A DNA stretch of 14,979 nucleotides, taken from contig JAKAGX010000018.1 of the NCBI GenBank assembly GCA_021825465.1, forward strand, positions 1 to 14,979. The letters are read 5' to 3'. The position numbers and the translations under genes were made by a program. Positions 6,440 to 13,119 of this stretch are shown here, piece by piece (within the stretch, counting starts at the first letter, position 1; the number at the start of each line of letters is the position of its first letter). This stretch comes from a bacterium (lineage in GTDB: Bacteria > Patescibacteriota > Minisyncoccia > UBA6257 > GWB1-50-10). Below the pieces are notes generated by a model that ran no database searches, was not told the origin of the DNA, and worked only from the letters and a program-made list of their open reading frames with translations.

Positions 6440-8638
6440 ATGAGCTCTGATTTCTCGAAGCCGTACGATCCAAAGGAAACCGAATCTGGCATTTACCGAA
6501 TGTGGCTCGATTCCGGGTACTTCAACCCCGATAACCTGCCGGTCAATAAAAATTCAAAATTAAAAATTAAAAATTACGTCGTATACATGCCCCTCCCGAA
6601 TGTGACGGGAACGCTCCATATGGGGCATGCTTTGGATAATACCGGATCGGATATTTTGATCCGGTATTACCGCATGAAGGGCTTCCGGACGCTCTGGCTT
6701 CCCGGAACCGATCATGCCGGTATCGCAACGCAGTACAAAGTTGAAAAAGAATTGCGTAAAGAGGGCGTCTCCCGGTTCGAGCTCGGTCGGGAAAAATTCA
6801 TTGAACGCGTCTGGAAATGGAAAGAAGAATATGGCGGCATCATCATCGATCAGCTTAAAAAACTGGGCGCCTCGGCCGACTGGTCGCGCCTCCGGTTCAC
6901 CATGGATCCGGATTATGCGAAGGATGTCCTCCAAGCTTTCGTCCATTATTATAAAAAAGATCTCATCTATCGCGGCCTCCGTACGGTCAACTGGTGCCCG
7001 CGATGCGGTACGAGCTTGTCGGAGCTTGAATTGGAACACCAGGAAGAAAAGGGAGCGCTGTGGTATATAAAGTATCCACTCGTCGATACAAAACACGATA
7101 TACAAAATACTCAATACATCGTGGTCGCGACAACCCGGCCTGAAACGATGCTCGGCGACACAGCCGTTGCCGTGAATCCGAACGATAAGCGGTATGCGAA
7201 GCTCGTCGGGAAAACCGTACGGCTTCCTCTCACCGATCGGGAGATACCGATCGTCGCGGATATGAAAATAGATCCCGGATTCGGGACGGGGGCCGTGAAG
7301 GTCACGCCGGCGCACGACATTCTCGATTTTGAGATCGGCCAGCGGCATAAGCTCCCATCGATCCAGATCATCGACGAACGGGGAAAGATGAATGCGAACG
7401 CCGGATCGTATGCCGGTATGAAAACGGAAGAAGCGCGGAAAGCGATCGTCGAACGACTGGCATCCGAGGGATTGCTCGAAAAAGAGGAACCTTACGTGCA
7501 CAACGTTACGATCTGCTATCGCTGCGGACACGTCATCGAACCGATCCCTTCGATGCAATGGTTCCTCAAAATGGACAAGCTCGCCCATAGCGCCTTGAAG
7601 GCGGTTCGATCCGGCACCGTGAACATTCAGCCGGAAAATTTTCAAAAGATTTATTTCGACTGGCTCGAGAACATCCGCGATTGGACGATCTCGCGCCAGC
7701 TCTGGTGGGGGCACCGCCTGCCCGTTTACTTCTGTAAACAGGCGGCGAATGACAAATTCCAAATTCCAAATTCCAAAAACGGGAACAACTTCGTTGTCGC
7801 CGCGGAGAAGCCGGAGGTCTGCCCGATCTGCGGGAAGTGCGACATGGAGCAATCACCGGACGTGCTCGACACGTGGTTCTCGTCGGCCCTGTGGCCCTTT
7901 GCCGGCCTTTCGGAATCCGACCGGAAGAATTATTACCCCGGCAATTTCGTTTCAAACGCACGCGACATCTTGAATTTGTGGGATGCCCGTATGATATTTT
8001 CCGGACTTGAATTCATGGGGAAGCCGCCGTTCCAAAACGTTTTCGTCCACGGCACCATCCTTACAAAAGATGGCAAGCGCATGTCGAAAAGCTTGGGAAC
8101 CGGCATCGACCCCCTGAAATACATCGATCAATACGGAGCAGACGCAACCCGGTTTGCCGTCGTTTGGCAGGCGAACGGACAGGATATCCGCTGGGACGAA
8201 GCGGCGGTCATGGCCGGCAGAAAATTTTGCAACAAGATATGGAACGCAAGCCGGTTTGTCCTGGAACAAACCGCAACTTCAAAATTCGAGATTCGGAATT
8301 CGAAGTTGGCTCCACAAACCGAAGCAGACAAGGAAATCTTAAGCAAGTTGGCCGAAACCAAAAAGCAAACCGAGCGATACATCGAAACGTTCGAATTTGC
8401 GAAGGCTCTTCAAAATCTTTACGACTTCTTTTGGCACGACTTTTGCGACACCTACCTCGAAGAATCGAAGAAGCAGATCGCCGACGAGAAGATGAGGCCT
8501 TCCACCCAAACGATCTTGCGGAATACCCTCATCGAATCTCTTAAAATGCTCCACCCGTTCATGCCTTTTGTAACCGAGGCCGTCTATCGAAACCTCGACG
8601 AGCAAAGCGATCGATTTCTCATGACAACCGAATGGTGA
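6440..8638 (+). CDS. valS: Valyl-tRNA synthetase, C-terminally short
   Basis: 732 residues; class I synthetase charging tRNA-Val. Landmarks in order: PLPNVTGTLHMGHA with the HIGH motif as HMGH (60-63), GTDHAGIATQ, NWCPRCGTSL, the CP1 editing domain (VVATTRPETMLGD, then GTGAVKVTPAHD), a Cys pair in CYRCG, RDWTISRQLWWGHRLP, CPICGKC, DVLDTWFSSALWPFA, and the KMSKS loop as RMSKS (547-551). The anticodon-binding domain ends with LHPFMPFVTEAVYRNL. The protein stops at TTEW, where most ValS proteins (about 850-950 residues) continue with a C-terminal coiled coil, so that arm is absent. Four low-complexity peptides are inserted in frame: NKNSKLKIKNY (36-46), DTKHDIQNTQY, NDKFQIPNSKNGN and TSKFEIRNSKLA. 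The stop codon overlaps the start of the next gene by 7 nt, suggesting translational coupling. No Shine-Dalgarno is present. Confidence 0.97.
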   Translation: MSSDFSKPYDPKETESGIYRMWLDSGYFNPDNLPVNKNSKLKIKNYVVYMPLPNVTGTLHMGHALDNTGSDILIRYYRMKGFRTLWLPGTDHAGIATQYKVEKELRKEGVSRFELGREKFIERVWKWKEEYGGIIIDQLKKLGASADWSRLRFTMDPDYAKDVLQAFVHYYKKDLIYRGLRTVNWCPRCGTSLSELELEHQEEKGALWYIKYPLVDTKHDIQNTQYIVVATTRPETMLGDTAVAVNPNDKRYAKLVGKTVRLPLTDREIPIVADMKIDPGFGTGAVKVTPAHDILDFEIGQRHKLPSIQIIDERGKMNANAGSYAGMKTEEARKAIVERLASEGLLEKEEPYVHNVTICYRCGHVIEPIPSMQWFLKMDKLAHSALKAVRSGTVNIQPENFQKIYFDWLENIRDWTISRQLWWGHRLPVYFCKQAANDKFQIPNSKNGNNFVVAAEKPEVCPICGKCDMEQSPDVLDTWFSSALWPFAGLSESDRKNYYPGNFVSNARDILNLWDARMIFSGLEFMGKPPFQNVFVHGTILTKDGKRMSKSLGTGIDPLKYIDQYGADATRFAVVWQANGQDIRWDEAAVMAGRKFCNKIWNASRFVLEQTATSKFEIRNSKLAPQTEADKEILSKLAETKKQTERYIETFEFAKALQNLYDFFWHDFCDTYLEESKKQIADEKMRPSTQTILRNTLIESLKMLHPFMPFVTEAVYRNLDEQSDRFLMTTEW
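6545..6577 (+). repeat. AT-rich in-frame insert in valS (1)
   Basis: Near-tandem units of AAAATTAAAAATTA, preceded by AAAAATTC, code for NKNSKLKIKNY just before the VVYMPLPNVTG strand. In usual ValS this spot is a short DSKKPPF-like linker. The base composition (almost no G/C) contrasts with the roughly 50% GC flanks. Confidence 0.6.
7086..7120 (+). repeat. AT-rich in-frame insert in valS (2)
   Basis: Irregular units such as ATACAAAA, CGATATACAAAATACTC and AATACATC code for DTKHDIQNTQYI, right before VVATTRPETMLGD of the editing domain, where other ValS proteins carry a short turn. Confidence 0.5.
7748..7790 (+). repeat. Tandem CAAATTC-type in-frame insert in valS (3)
   Basis: Three copies of a CAAATTC unit with 8-9-nt periodicity, followed by CAAAAACG, code for NDKFQIPNSKNGNN, in the zinc-ribbon linker between the PVYFC and CPICGKC segments. 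Confidence 0.6.
8274..8308 (+). repeat. In-frame insert in valS with terminal inverted repeats (4)
   Basis: The stretch begins with CAACTTC (8274-8280) and ends with GAAGTTG (8302-8308), a perfect 7-bp inverted pair. The interior AAAATTCGAGATTCGG codes for SKFEIRNSK. It lies in the loop between the catalytic core and the anticodon-binding domain. Confidence 0.55.
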
Positions 8639-9333
8639 CCAACTACCTCAATTTGATCCCGGTATTCGTGATCGCCGCCATCCCGGCCCTCGTCTGGCTT
8701 CTTTTTTTCCTCAAAGAGGATCTGCATCCGGAGCCGAAAAAGATGCTCGCCATAACGTTCCTTGCGGGCATGGCATCAAGCATCCCCGTCCTCTTCATCG
8801 AGCTCGTATTCCAAAAAATAGCGATAACTCCGCTCCACAGCATCCTTCTCTTCATCGTCGGCATCGCTATCATCGAAGAGGTCTTTAAATTTTTCGCGAC
8901 CTATCTCGCGAATGCCGAAAGCAAGTACCTCGACGAGCCTGTCGATGCCATGATCTACATGATCACGGCCGCTCTTGGGTTTGCGACAATAGAAAATTTC
9001 TTCGTTGTGAGAAATAGCCTTGATATCGTGAACTTGAAGACCATCTTCGACATGCTGAATGCGGTCTCCCTCCGCTTCGTCGGCGCCACGCTTCTCCATG
9101 CGCTCGCTTCCGGTATCGTCGGCTACTACTGGGCGCTCGATCGTTTCAAAAAAAAGCGCGGGGCTGTTTGGATCGGCCTTCTTATAGCAGCTGCAGTTCA
9201 CGCCATTTTCAATTTCTTCGTCGTGCAATTCCAATCGAGCGATATTTTTTACCCGACGTTTTTCCTCGTCTTCATCGCATTTTGGGTTCTTGCCGACTTT
9301 GAGCGTACCAAAAGGATAAGCAACGGTGTATAA
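8632..9333 (+). CDS. PrsW-family intramembrane metalloprotease-like protein
   Basis: 233 residues with about seven or eight membrane helices. Motifs of the PrsW/CAAX-protease superfamily lie in membrane segments: E82-E83-x-x-K86 (IIEEVFKF), E102 in DEPVDAMIY, the GFATIENFF segment with E121-N122, H156 in LLHALASG, and H190-x-x-x-N194 in HAIFNFF. In Bacillus, PrsW cuts the anti-sigma factor RsiW in the membrane; whether this one does the same is unknown, as no sigma or anti-sigma gene is present. The ATG overlaps the valS stop in ATGGTGA (7-nt overlap), so translation is probably coupled. Next is hsp20, which suggests but does not prove an envelope-stress theme. Confidence 0.88.
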   Translation: MVTNYLNLIPVFVIAAIPALVWLLFFLKEDLHPEPKKMLAITFLAGMASSIPVLFIELVFQKIAITPLHSILLFIVGIAIIEEVFKFFATYLANAESKYLDEPVDAMIYMITAALGFATIENFFVVRNSLDIVNLKTIFDMLNAVSLRFVGATLLHALASGIVGYYWALDRFKKKRGAVWIGLLIAAAVHAIFNFFVVQFQSSDIFYPTFFLVFIAFWVLADFERTKRISNGV

Positions 9334-9334
9334 T
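9329..9334 (+). promoter_or_regulatory. -10 box of hsp20 (leaderless)
   Basis: A perfect TATAAT lies 6 nt before the ATG at 9341 and overlaps the prsW-like stop codon. No convincing -35 at 16-18 bp is seen. The spacing predicts a transcript starting at or next to the start codon. Confidence 0.45.
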
Positions 9335-9340
9335 GGAAAT

Positions 9341-9787
9341 ATGGACGAAGAAAATAAGGGCAGCGATATCTTTGTGGAACTCGCCAAGGTGAAGAGCGAT
9401 CCAGTTCCCATTAAAATCGAGGATGATAAAACTTCCATCTCTTCCGACGAAGGAGAAGGGACGCTGACGGTTGACGTGTATGATGACGGCGACGATATTG
9501 TGGTTCAATCGACCGTTGCGGGCGTCGATGATGACGACCTCGAGATCAACATCACGACCGAATCAGTGACCGTAAAAGGCACCCGGAAGCAGGAAAAGAA
9601 AATCGAAGAAAAGAATTACTTCTATCAGGAACTTTTTTGGGGATCATTTTCACGGTCCATCATCCTTCCTCAGGAAGTCGATCCGGACCACTCGACAGCG
9701 AATCTCTCGAAAGGCGTCCTGACCATCCGCATGCCAAAACTCACCCGCTCGAAGACAAAAAAATTGAAGGTGAAGGCAGCTGATTAA
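9341..9787 (+). CDS. hsp20: Small heat-shock protein, Hsp20/alpha-crystallin family
   Basis: 148 residues from ATG 9341. An upstream in-frame GTG at 9326 would add five residues, but it overlaps the prsW-like stop and the TATAAT box, so I prefer 9341. The acidic N-terminal arm (1-40) is followed by an alpha-crystallin domain at about 41-133: VDVYDDGDDIVVQSTVAGV, then IEEKNYFYQELFWGSFSRSI, where canonical members have a GxFxRxxxLP-type segment, and the hallmark ANLSKGVLTIRMPK (A-x-x-x-G-V-L). The C-terminal KKLKVK carries an LKV tripeptide that fits the IxI/V oligomerisation motif. ATP-independent holdase that binds unfolding proteins. Likely transcribed both from its own close -10 and by read-through from valS-prsW. 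The N-terminal arm is unusually acidic. Confidence 0.95.
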   Translation: MDEENKGSDIFVELAKVKSDPVPIKIEDDKTSISSDEGEGTLTVDVYDDGDDIVVQSTVAGVDDDDLEINITTESVTVKGTRKQEKKIEEKNYFYQELFWGSFSRSIILPQEVDPDHSTANLSKGVLTIRMPKLTRSKTKKLKVKAAD

Positions 9788-9793
9788 GCTGAA

Positions 9794-9822
9794 CAAAAAA
9801 ACCGCCTTGAGCGGTTTTTTTT
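9794..9822. terminator. Bidirectional intrinsic terminator between hsp20 and the pilin gene
   Basis: AAAAAACCGC (9796-9805) pairs with GCGGTTTTTT (9811-9820) around a CTTGA loop. The A-run on the left and T-run on the right provide a U-tract for both strands. It lies 8 nt after the hsp20 stop and directly before the stop of the convergent pilin gene. Confidence 0.9.
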
Positions 9823-9823
9823 A

Positions 9824-11458
9824 TTACGGAGCAAGATAGGTCACCTCGACGAATCCGGGCGAGCCGCTCGATCCGCTGTTCACGGAGCCAAATGCGCCGC
9901 CTCCGCCGCCGGCACCATAACCGCTCGCGGCGCTTCCCGCCCCGCTACAAGCCCCCGCGCCGTTGCCGCCGGCGCCGTAGTAAGAGGCACCCCCGCCGCC
10001 TCCGCCGTCGCCGCAGCCGCTTGCCGAGGTGCTCGTACCGCCGTTGTATCTCGACGAATTACCGCCGTGGCCGCCGGCATAACCGCTATTGCCGTATGAC
10101 CCGCCGCCTCCGCCGCCTCCGGTTGAAGCGGTCGTAGAATCAGATGAATTACCGCCCGCGCCGCCGGGATAAGAACCTCCACTCGAGCCGGCCGTACCGC
10201 CGGCTGTTGCTCCGCCGCTTGCGCCGCCGGCTCCCCCGGCACTTCCGTTCCCAGCATTCCCGCCCTTGCCTCCGTTCGCGACCAAACTTCCAAAAGAAGA
10301 ATTGCCGCCGTTACCGCCTGCCGCGAGAGAAGACGCTCCGCCGGCGCCGGCACCGCCGACGGCATACGAAATATTACCGCTCACGGATACCGGGTAGTTG
10401 ATATAAGCTTGGCCGGCACCGCCACCGGCACCGCTCGCCGTACCCTGATTCCCGAATCCGCCGCCGCCTCCGCCGCCAACCATCGTCACAAGAACTACCG
10501 TGGCGCCATAGGTATTGGTCCACGTACCGCTTGAATAGTATGTTTGACTTACGGCATGCGGCGTGATCGAAATGGTATTACTCATGGTACTGGTACCTTG
10601 GCCGCTTAAAGCGGCAACGGTATACGTATAGGTGGTACCGAGCGATAAGTTTGGATCGGCGTATGAATACACATTACCGACCGCGATCAAAGGCGATCCG
10701 GAGCGATATATCTCATAACCCGTTACGGAGGATGTTGAAGAGGTCGGTGCGCTCCAACTGATGGTCGCGACTGCCGTCGATGTTCCTGAAAGTGAAGTAA
10801 GATTCAGATTTTGAGGAGCGCCCGGCGGAGAGGATGGGGAGGATTGCGAGACAAGTGATGACGTTGCAAAGAGTCCCGACGGTACGAGACCGAGATCCGA
10901 ACCATAGGCAATGACGCCCGGATCGCTCGCAATCATTGGATTCGATTCCAGCTGAGCCTGATACTTCACCGATTCGGGGATTGCTCCAAGTTCCCACCCG
11001 TTCCCGTTCGTCGCATAGAGATAATACAGCCCGTTCGCGACCGTATTCATGGGGTCGACCGGGAGCTTAGAAAGAGGCGATCCGGAAGAAATTTTGCTGA
11101 AATCAATAGGAATCCAACCGCCTCCATCCACCTTTGTATAAGTCGACGTTGAATCGCAGTGATAGGTCCATCCCGCCGGTGGAGTGGGAAGTGAGAGATC
11201 GGAGCATAAAGAGGAGGCATCAGGGATCGAAATATAGGTGGTCGAAGCGGTACCAATATTCACATCGTACTGATCCGCCCGGAAAATACCAATGGCGCTG
11301 TTCAATGCAGCAAGATCAGAGAGCCTTGTACTATCTCTCCCCTGTTTTAAAAGTTCCGCCGGATTCAAAACCAAAACAACGGCCGTCGCAAGGACGCCCA
11401 AGATCGCTATAACGACCAATAATTCTATTAAAGTAAATCCCCTCCGAAATCCTGACAT
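9824..11458 (-). CDS. Pseudopilin fused to an FnIII domain and a glycine-rich adhesin-like domain
   Basis: 544 residues from the ATG at 11458. A GTG at 11500 would add 14 residues upstream, but the type III leader then becomes unusually long. The leader MSGFRRG is followed by FTLIELLVVIAILGVLATAV, the prepilin-peptidase site (after Gly7) with Glu at mature position 5, a full class III signal and assembly helix. The pseudopilin head runs to about 200, with one Cys pair (near 85 and 101). About 210-300 is a fibronectin-III domain (PPGAPQNLNLTSLS, then GYEIYRSG and TTYTYTVAAL). About 325-544 is extremely Gly/Ser/Ala-rich with GGGGGGG runs, beginning at VVLVTMVGGGGGGG, and ends in FVEVTYLAP. It resembles the glycine-rich domains of phage tail-fibre adhesins that pack as polyglycine-II helices. 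I infer a pilus-displayed adhesin. It starts 67 nt after the murD stop and is probably co-transcribed with it. Confidence 0.85.
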   Translation of the reverse strand: MSGFRRGFTLIELLVVIAILGVLATAVVLVLNPAELLKQGRDSTRLSDLAALNSAIGIFRADQYDVNIGTASTTYISIPDASSLCSDLSLPTPPAGWTYHCDSTSTYTKVDGGGWIPIDFSKISSGSPLSKLPVDPMNTVANGLYYLYATNGNGWELGAIPESVKYQAQLESNPMIASDPGVIAYGSDLGLVPSGLFATSSLVSQSSPSSPPGAPQNLNLTSLSGTSTAVATISWSAPTSSTSSVTGYEIYRSGSPLIAVGNVYSYADPNLSLGTTYTYTVAALSGQGTSTMSNTISITPHAVSQTYYSSGTWTNTYGATVVLVTMVGGGGGGGFGNQGTASGAGGGAGQAYINYPVSVSGNISYAVGGAGAGGASSLAAGGNGGNSSFGSLVANGGKGGNAGNGSAGGAGGASGGATAGGTAGSSGGSYPGGAGGNSSDSTTASTGGGGGGGSYGNSGYAGGHGGNSSRYNGGTSTSASGCGDGGGGGGASYYGAGGNGAGACSGAGSAASGYGAGGGGGAFGSVNSGSSGSPGFVEVTYLAP

Positions 11459-11525
11459 GTGATACCCCCGTCGCAACAGAAACCACACCCCCTTTTTCAC
11501 AAAAACGAAACTCTATCTTTCTATT

Positions 11526-12959
11526 TTAAAAATTTCGCGCGAGAAGGTCAAATCGTTCTCCACGATCGAACTCGTTTTTGAATTTTTCGAAGCTCGCAGC
11601 GCCGGGAGAGAAAAGAACAACCACAGGATTTAGGGGATGGGGTTTAGGGGATGGGGTTTTTACCCTTTCCACAATCGATTCGAGGTCTTCAAATAGTTGG
11701 GGTTTCTCTTTTTTGAAGTAATTCTGCTTCTTCAGTTCGGCAATAAGCCTTTTCGTTGCACTGCCGCTCAAGAAAAAAACGTCTCCCGACGGAAGCGTGC
11801 TCCGTATCTCCTTCGCGAGCGGTTTAAAATCGAGATTCTTGTCCGTCCCGCCGGTTATCAAGATCAGCCGGCCGTCACCATGGAACCTCCGAATGGCAGC
11901 TATCACGGCATCGGGTGACGTTGCCGCCGAGTCATTGACCACCCGTAAGCCTTCCTTTTCGAGGATTATCTCCTCCCGGTACTTTATTTCCGGCAAACTC
12001 CTCACTGCCGCCGCGATCTCGAACCAAGAGATGCCGGCAAGATGCGCAGCAAGGGCTGCGGCCATGAGATTCATCACATTATGTTCTCCCCTCTTTCGAG
12101 TCAATGAGACCGCACCCTCCGATATCACCTCCTCGCTCCGTCCATTTTCTTGGAAAAACAAAGAGCCGTTCTTCGGGAAAATCCCGTTCTTGCTCTTTGA
12201 CAAGTGCCTCAGGGAAAAGAAATAGATCTTTGCCTTCGGATGCAGCTTCAGGAAAAATGCGGTCCATCGGCTGTCGCCATTCAAGATCAGTTTCTGATCC
12301 CTCTTTTGCCCTTTGAAGATGTTCGCTTTCGCGCGCGCGTAATCTTCCATTTTCCTATAACGATTCAAATGGTCCGAATAAAGGTTCGTTATGACGGCGA
12401 TTTCCGGTGCGTACTTCGACCCCGGCAAGCGTTCCAGATGCCACGACGAAAGCTCGACGACCACCGGCATTTTCGCGCTTTTCAGCCGATCCGCCAAATC
12501 GAGAAGTGCAAGATTCGACGAATTTCCCGCAGCGGCGACACTTTTATTCCTTGTCCGTAAAAAATGAGCTACCCAATTTGTCGTGGTCGTTTTTCCCCGA
12601 GTTCCCGTGACGGCGATCACCGGATTTTCCACGACATCGAAGAATATTCGCGCATCGTTGACCAAAAGCCGCTTCCGCTTTTTTGCGACGGCGAGGTATT
12701 CGCTTTCGCGCCGCACCGCCGGGTTCACGACAATGATGTCGTTCCGTTCAAAATCTTCCTTCCGATGTTCGCCAAGAACGAACTTTATTTTTTTCGCCGC
12801 GCTTCCGAGCGATCGGATCGAAGCCTCGAGCTCGCTTTTCGTCCGCACATCGGTCACCGTGACACGGGCGCCGTGGCGCACGAGCCATTTAGCTGTCGCA
12901 ACGCCGCCGCCCAGGACCCCGAGTCCCATCACTAAAACTTTTTTATCCTTAAGATTCAT
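11526..12959 (-). CDS. murD: UDP-N-acetylmuramoylalanine--D-glutamate ligase MurD
   Basis: 477 residues; adds D-Glu to UDP-MurNAc-L-Ala in cytoplasmic peptidoglycan synthesis. The N-terminal Rossmann domain (VLVMGLGVLGGGVATAKWL, 8-26) binds the UDP part. The ATP loop is GTRGKTTTT (119-127). ELSSWHLE (169-176), TNLYSDHLNRY (191-201), K211 in YARAKANIF (position of the carbamylated Lys), HNVMN (293-297), GGTDKNLDF (370-378) and LFSPGAASFEKF (449-460) complete the family pattern. In the NDSKAT motif the Lys is Ala (NDSAAT, 342-347). Two in-frame additions are visible: SKSKNGIFPKNGSLFF (254-269), coded by a hairpin-forming stretch, and SPKPHPLNP (437-445), coded by the C-rich repeat shared with tsaD. 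A TATAAT box lies 11 nt before the ATG, and a weak AAGG lies 3 nt upstream of it. Confidence 0.96.
   Translation of the reverse strand: MNLKDKKVLVMGLGVLGGGVATAKWLVRHGARVTVTDVRTKSELEASIRSLGSAAKKIKFVLGEHRKEDFERNDIIVVNPAVRRESEYLAVAKKRKRLLVNDARIFFDVVENPVIAVTGTRGKTTTTNWVAHFLRTRNKSVAAAGNSSNLALLDLADRLKSAKMPVVVELSSWHLERLPGSKYAPEIAVITNLYSDHLNRYRKMEDYARAKANIFKGQKRDQKLILNGDSRWTAFFLKLHPKAKIYFFSLRHLSKSKNGIFPKNGSLFFQENGRSEEVISEGAVSLTRKRGEHNVMNLMAAALAAHLAGISWFEIAAAVRSLPEIKYREEIILEKEGLRVVNDSAATSPDAVIAAIRRFHGDGRLILITGGTDKNLDFKPLAKEIRSTLPSGDVFFLSGSATKRLIAELKKQNYFKKEKPQLFEDLESIVERVKTPSPKPHPLNPVVVLFSPGAASFEKFKNEFDRGERFDLLARNF
11631..11660 (+). repeat. G-quadruplex-type tandem repeat inside murD
   Basis: The plus strand (template strand of murD) carries two tandem copies of GGGGATGGGGTTTA: four runs of four G with loops AT, TTTA and AT, the ideal G-quadruplex pattern. 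On the coding strand it reads CCCCATCCCCTAAACCCCAT and codes for SPKPHPLN. The core CCCCTAAACCCCAT also occurs in tsaD at 4303-4316. Confidence 0.7.
12159..12199. repeat. Intragenic hairpin in murD
   Basis: CAAAGAGC (12159-12166) pairs with GCTCTTTG (12192-12199), and CGGGA (12174-12178) pairs with TCCCG (12182-12186) inside it. The octamer CCGTTCTT is directly repeated at 12166-12173 and 12184-12191. It codes for part of a loop (SKNGIFPKNGSLFF) that is not a conserved MurD feature. Confidence 0.45.
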
Positions 12960-12970
12960 ACCTTCTATTA

Positions 12971-12976
12971 ATTATA
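12971..12976 (-). promoter_or_regulatory. -10 box of murD
   Basis: On the minus strand TATAAT is 11 nt before the murD ATG and directly follows the T-run of the hppA terminator. There is no good -35. The predicted leader is only a few nt. Confidence 0.5.
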
Positions 12977-12978
12977 AG

Positions 12979-13116
12979 AAAAACCATGTTATTTTGAGGC
13001 AGCTCTCGGAGGCGAGCAAGCTTGGTTCCCCGGAAGGGATTGCGAGCCGAGAGCGCAGGGCGGCCTTGGCCGCTGGAGCCAAGGAACGCCCGGTGCCGAA
13101 AAGTAACATGGTTTTT
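12979..13116. repeat. Three-way-junction inverted-repeat element between hppA and murD
   Basis: The outer stem pairs 12979-13001 with 13094-13116: 23 positions with one G-T wobble and one tandem GA/GA mismatch. Inside are two arms. Arm A is GCTCTCGG (13002-13009) with CCGAGAGC (13047-13054). Arm B is GGGCG (13058-13062) with CGCCC (13087-13091), then CCTTGGC (13064-13070) with GCCAAGG (13078-13084). Together they give a Y-shaped fold of about 138 nt that fills nearly the whole intergenic space. It could be a small mobile or REP-like element, or a structured RNA. Confidence 0.65.
12979..13116 (-). terminator. Terminator of hppA formed by the outer stem
   Basis: Reading leftward from the hppA stop at 13120, the outer stem of the inverted-repeat element closes with CATGG and is followed by TTTTTCTTATAAT. 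The long stem plus T-run fits an intrinsic terminator with a very large, branched loop. Confidence 0.55.
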
Positions 13117-13119
13117 TGC

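Noticed and set aside
6560..7852. Minus-strand ORF of 430 residues
   Set aside because: It lies opposite valS, whose motifs are all present; the antisense frame has no recognisable domain.
9326..9340. Upstream GTG start for hsp20 (adds five residues)
   Set aside because: It overlaps the prsW-like stop and the TATAAT box, has no Shine-Dalgarno, and the added residues are not part of the family; ATG 9341 fits better.
9880..10490. Repetitive GCC/CCG tract as a CRISPR or tandem-repeat array
   Set aside because: There is no constant repeat length or spacer pattern; it is simply the codons of the glycine-rich pilin domain read on the opposite strand.
11459..11500. Upstream GTG start for the pilin gene (adds 14 residues)
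   Set aside because: It would make the type III leader 21 residues long; MSGFRRG is a typical length, and a G-rich segment lies just before the ATG.
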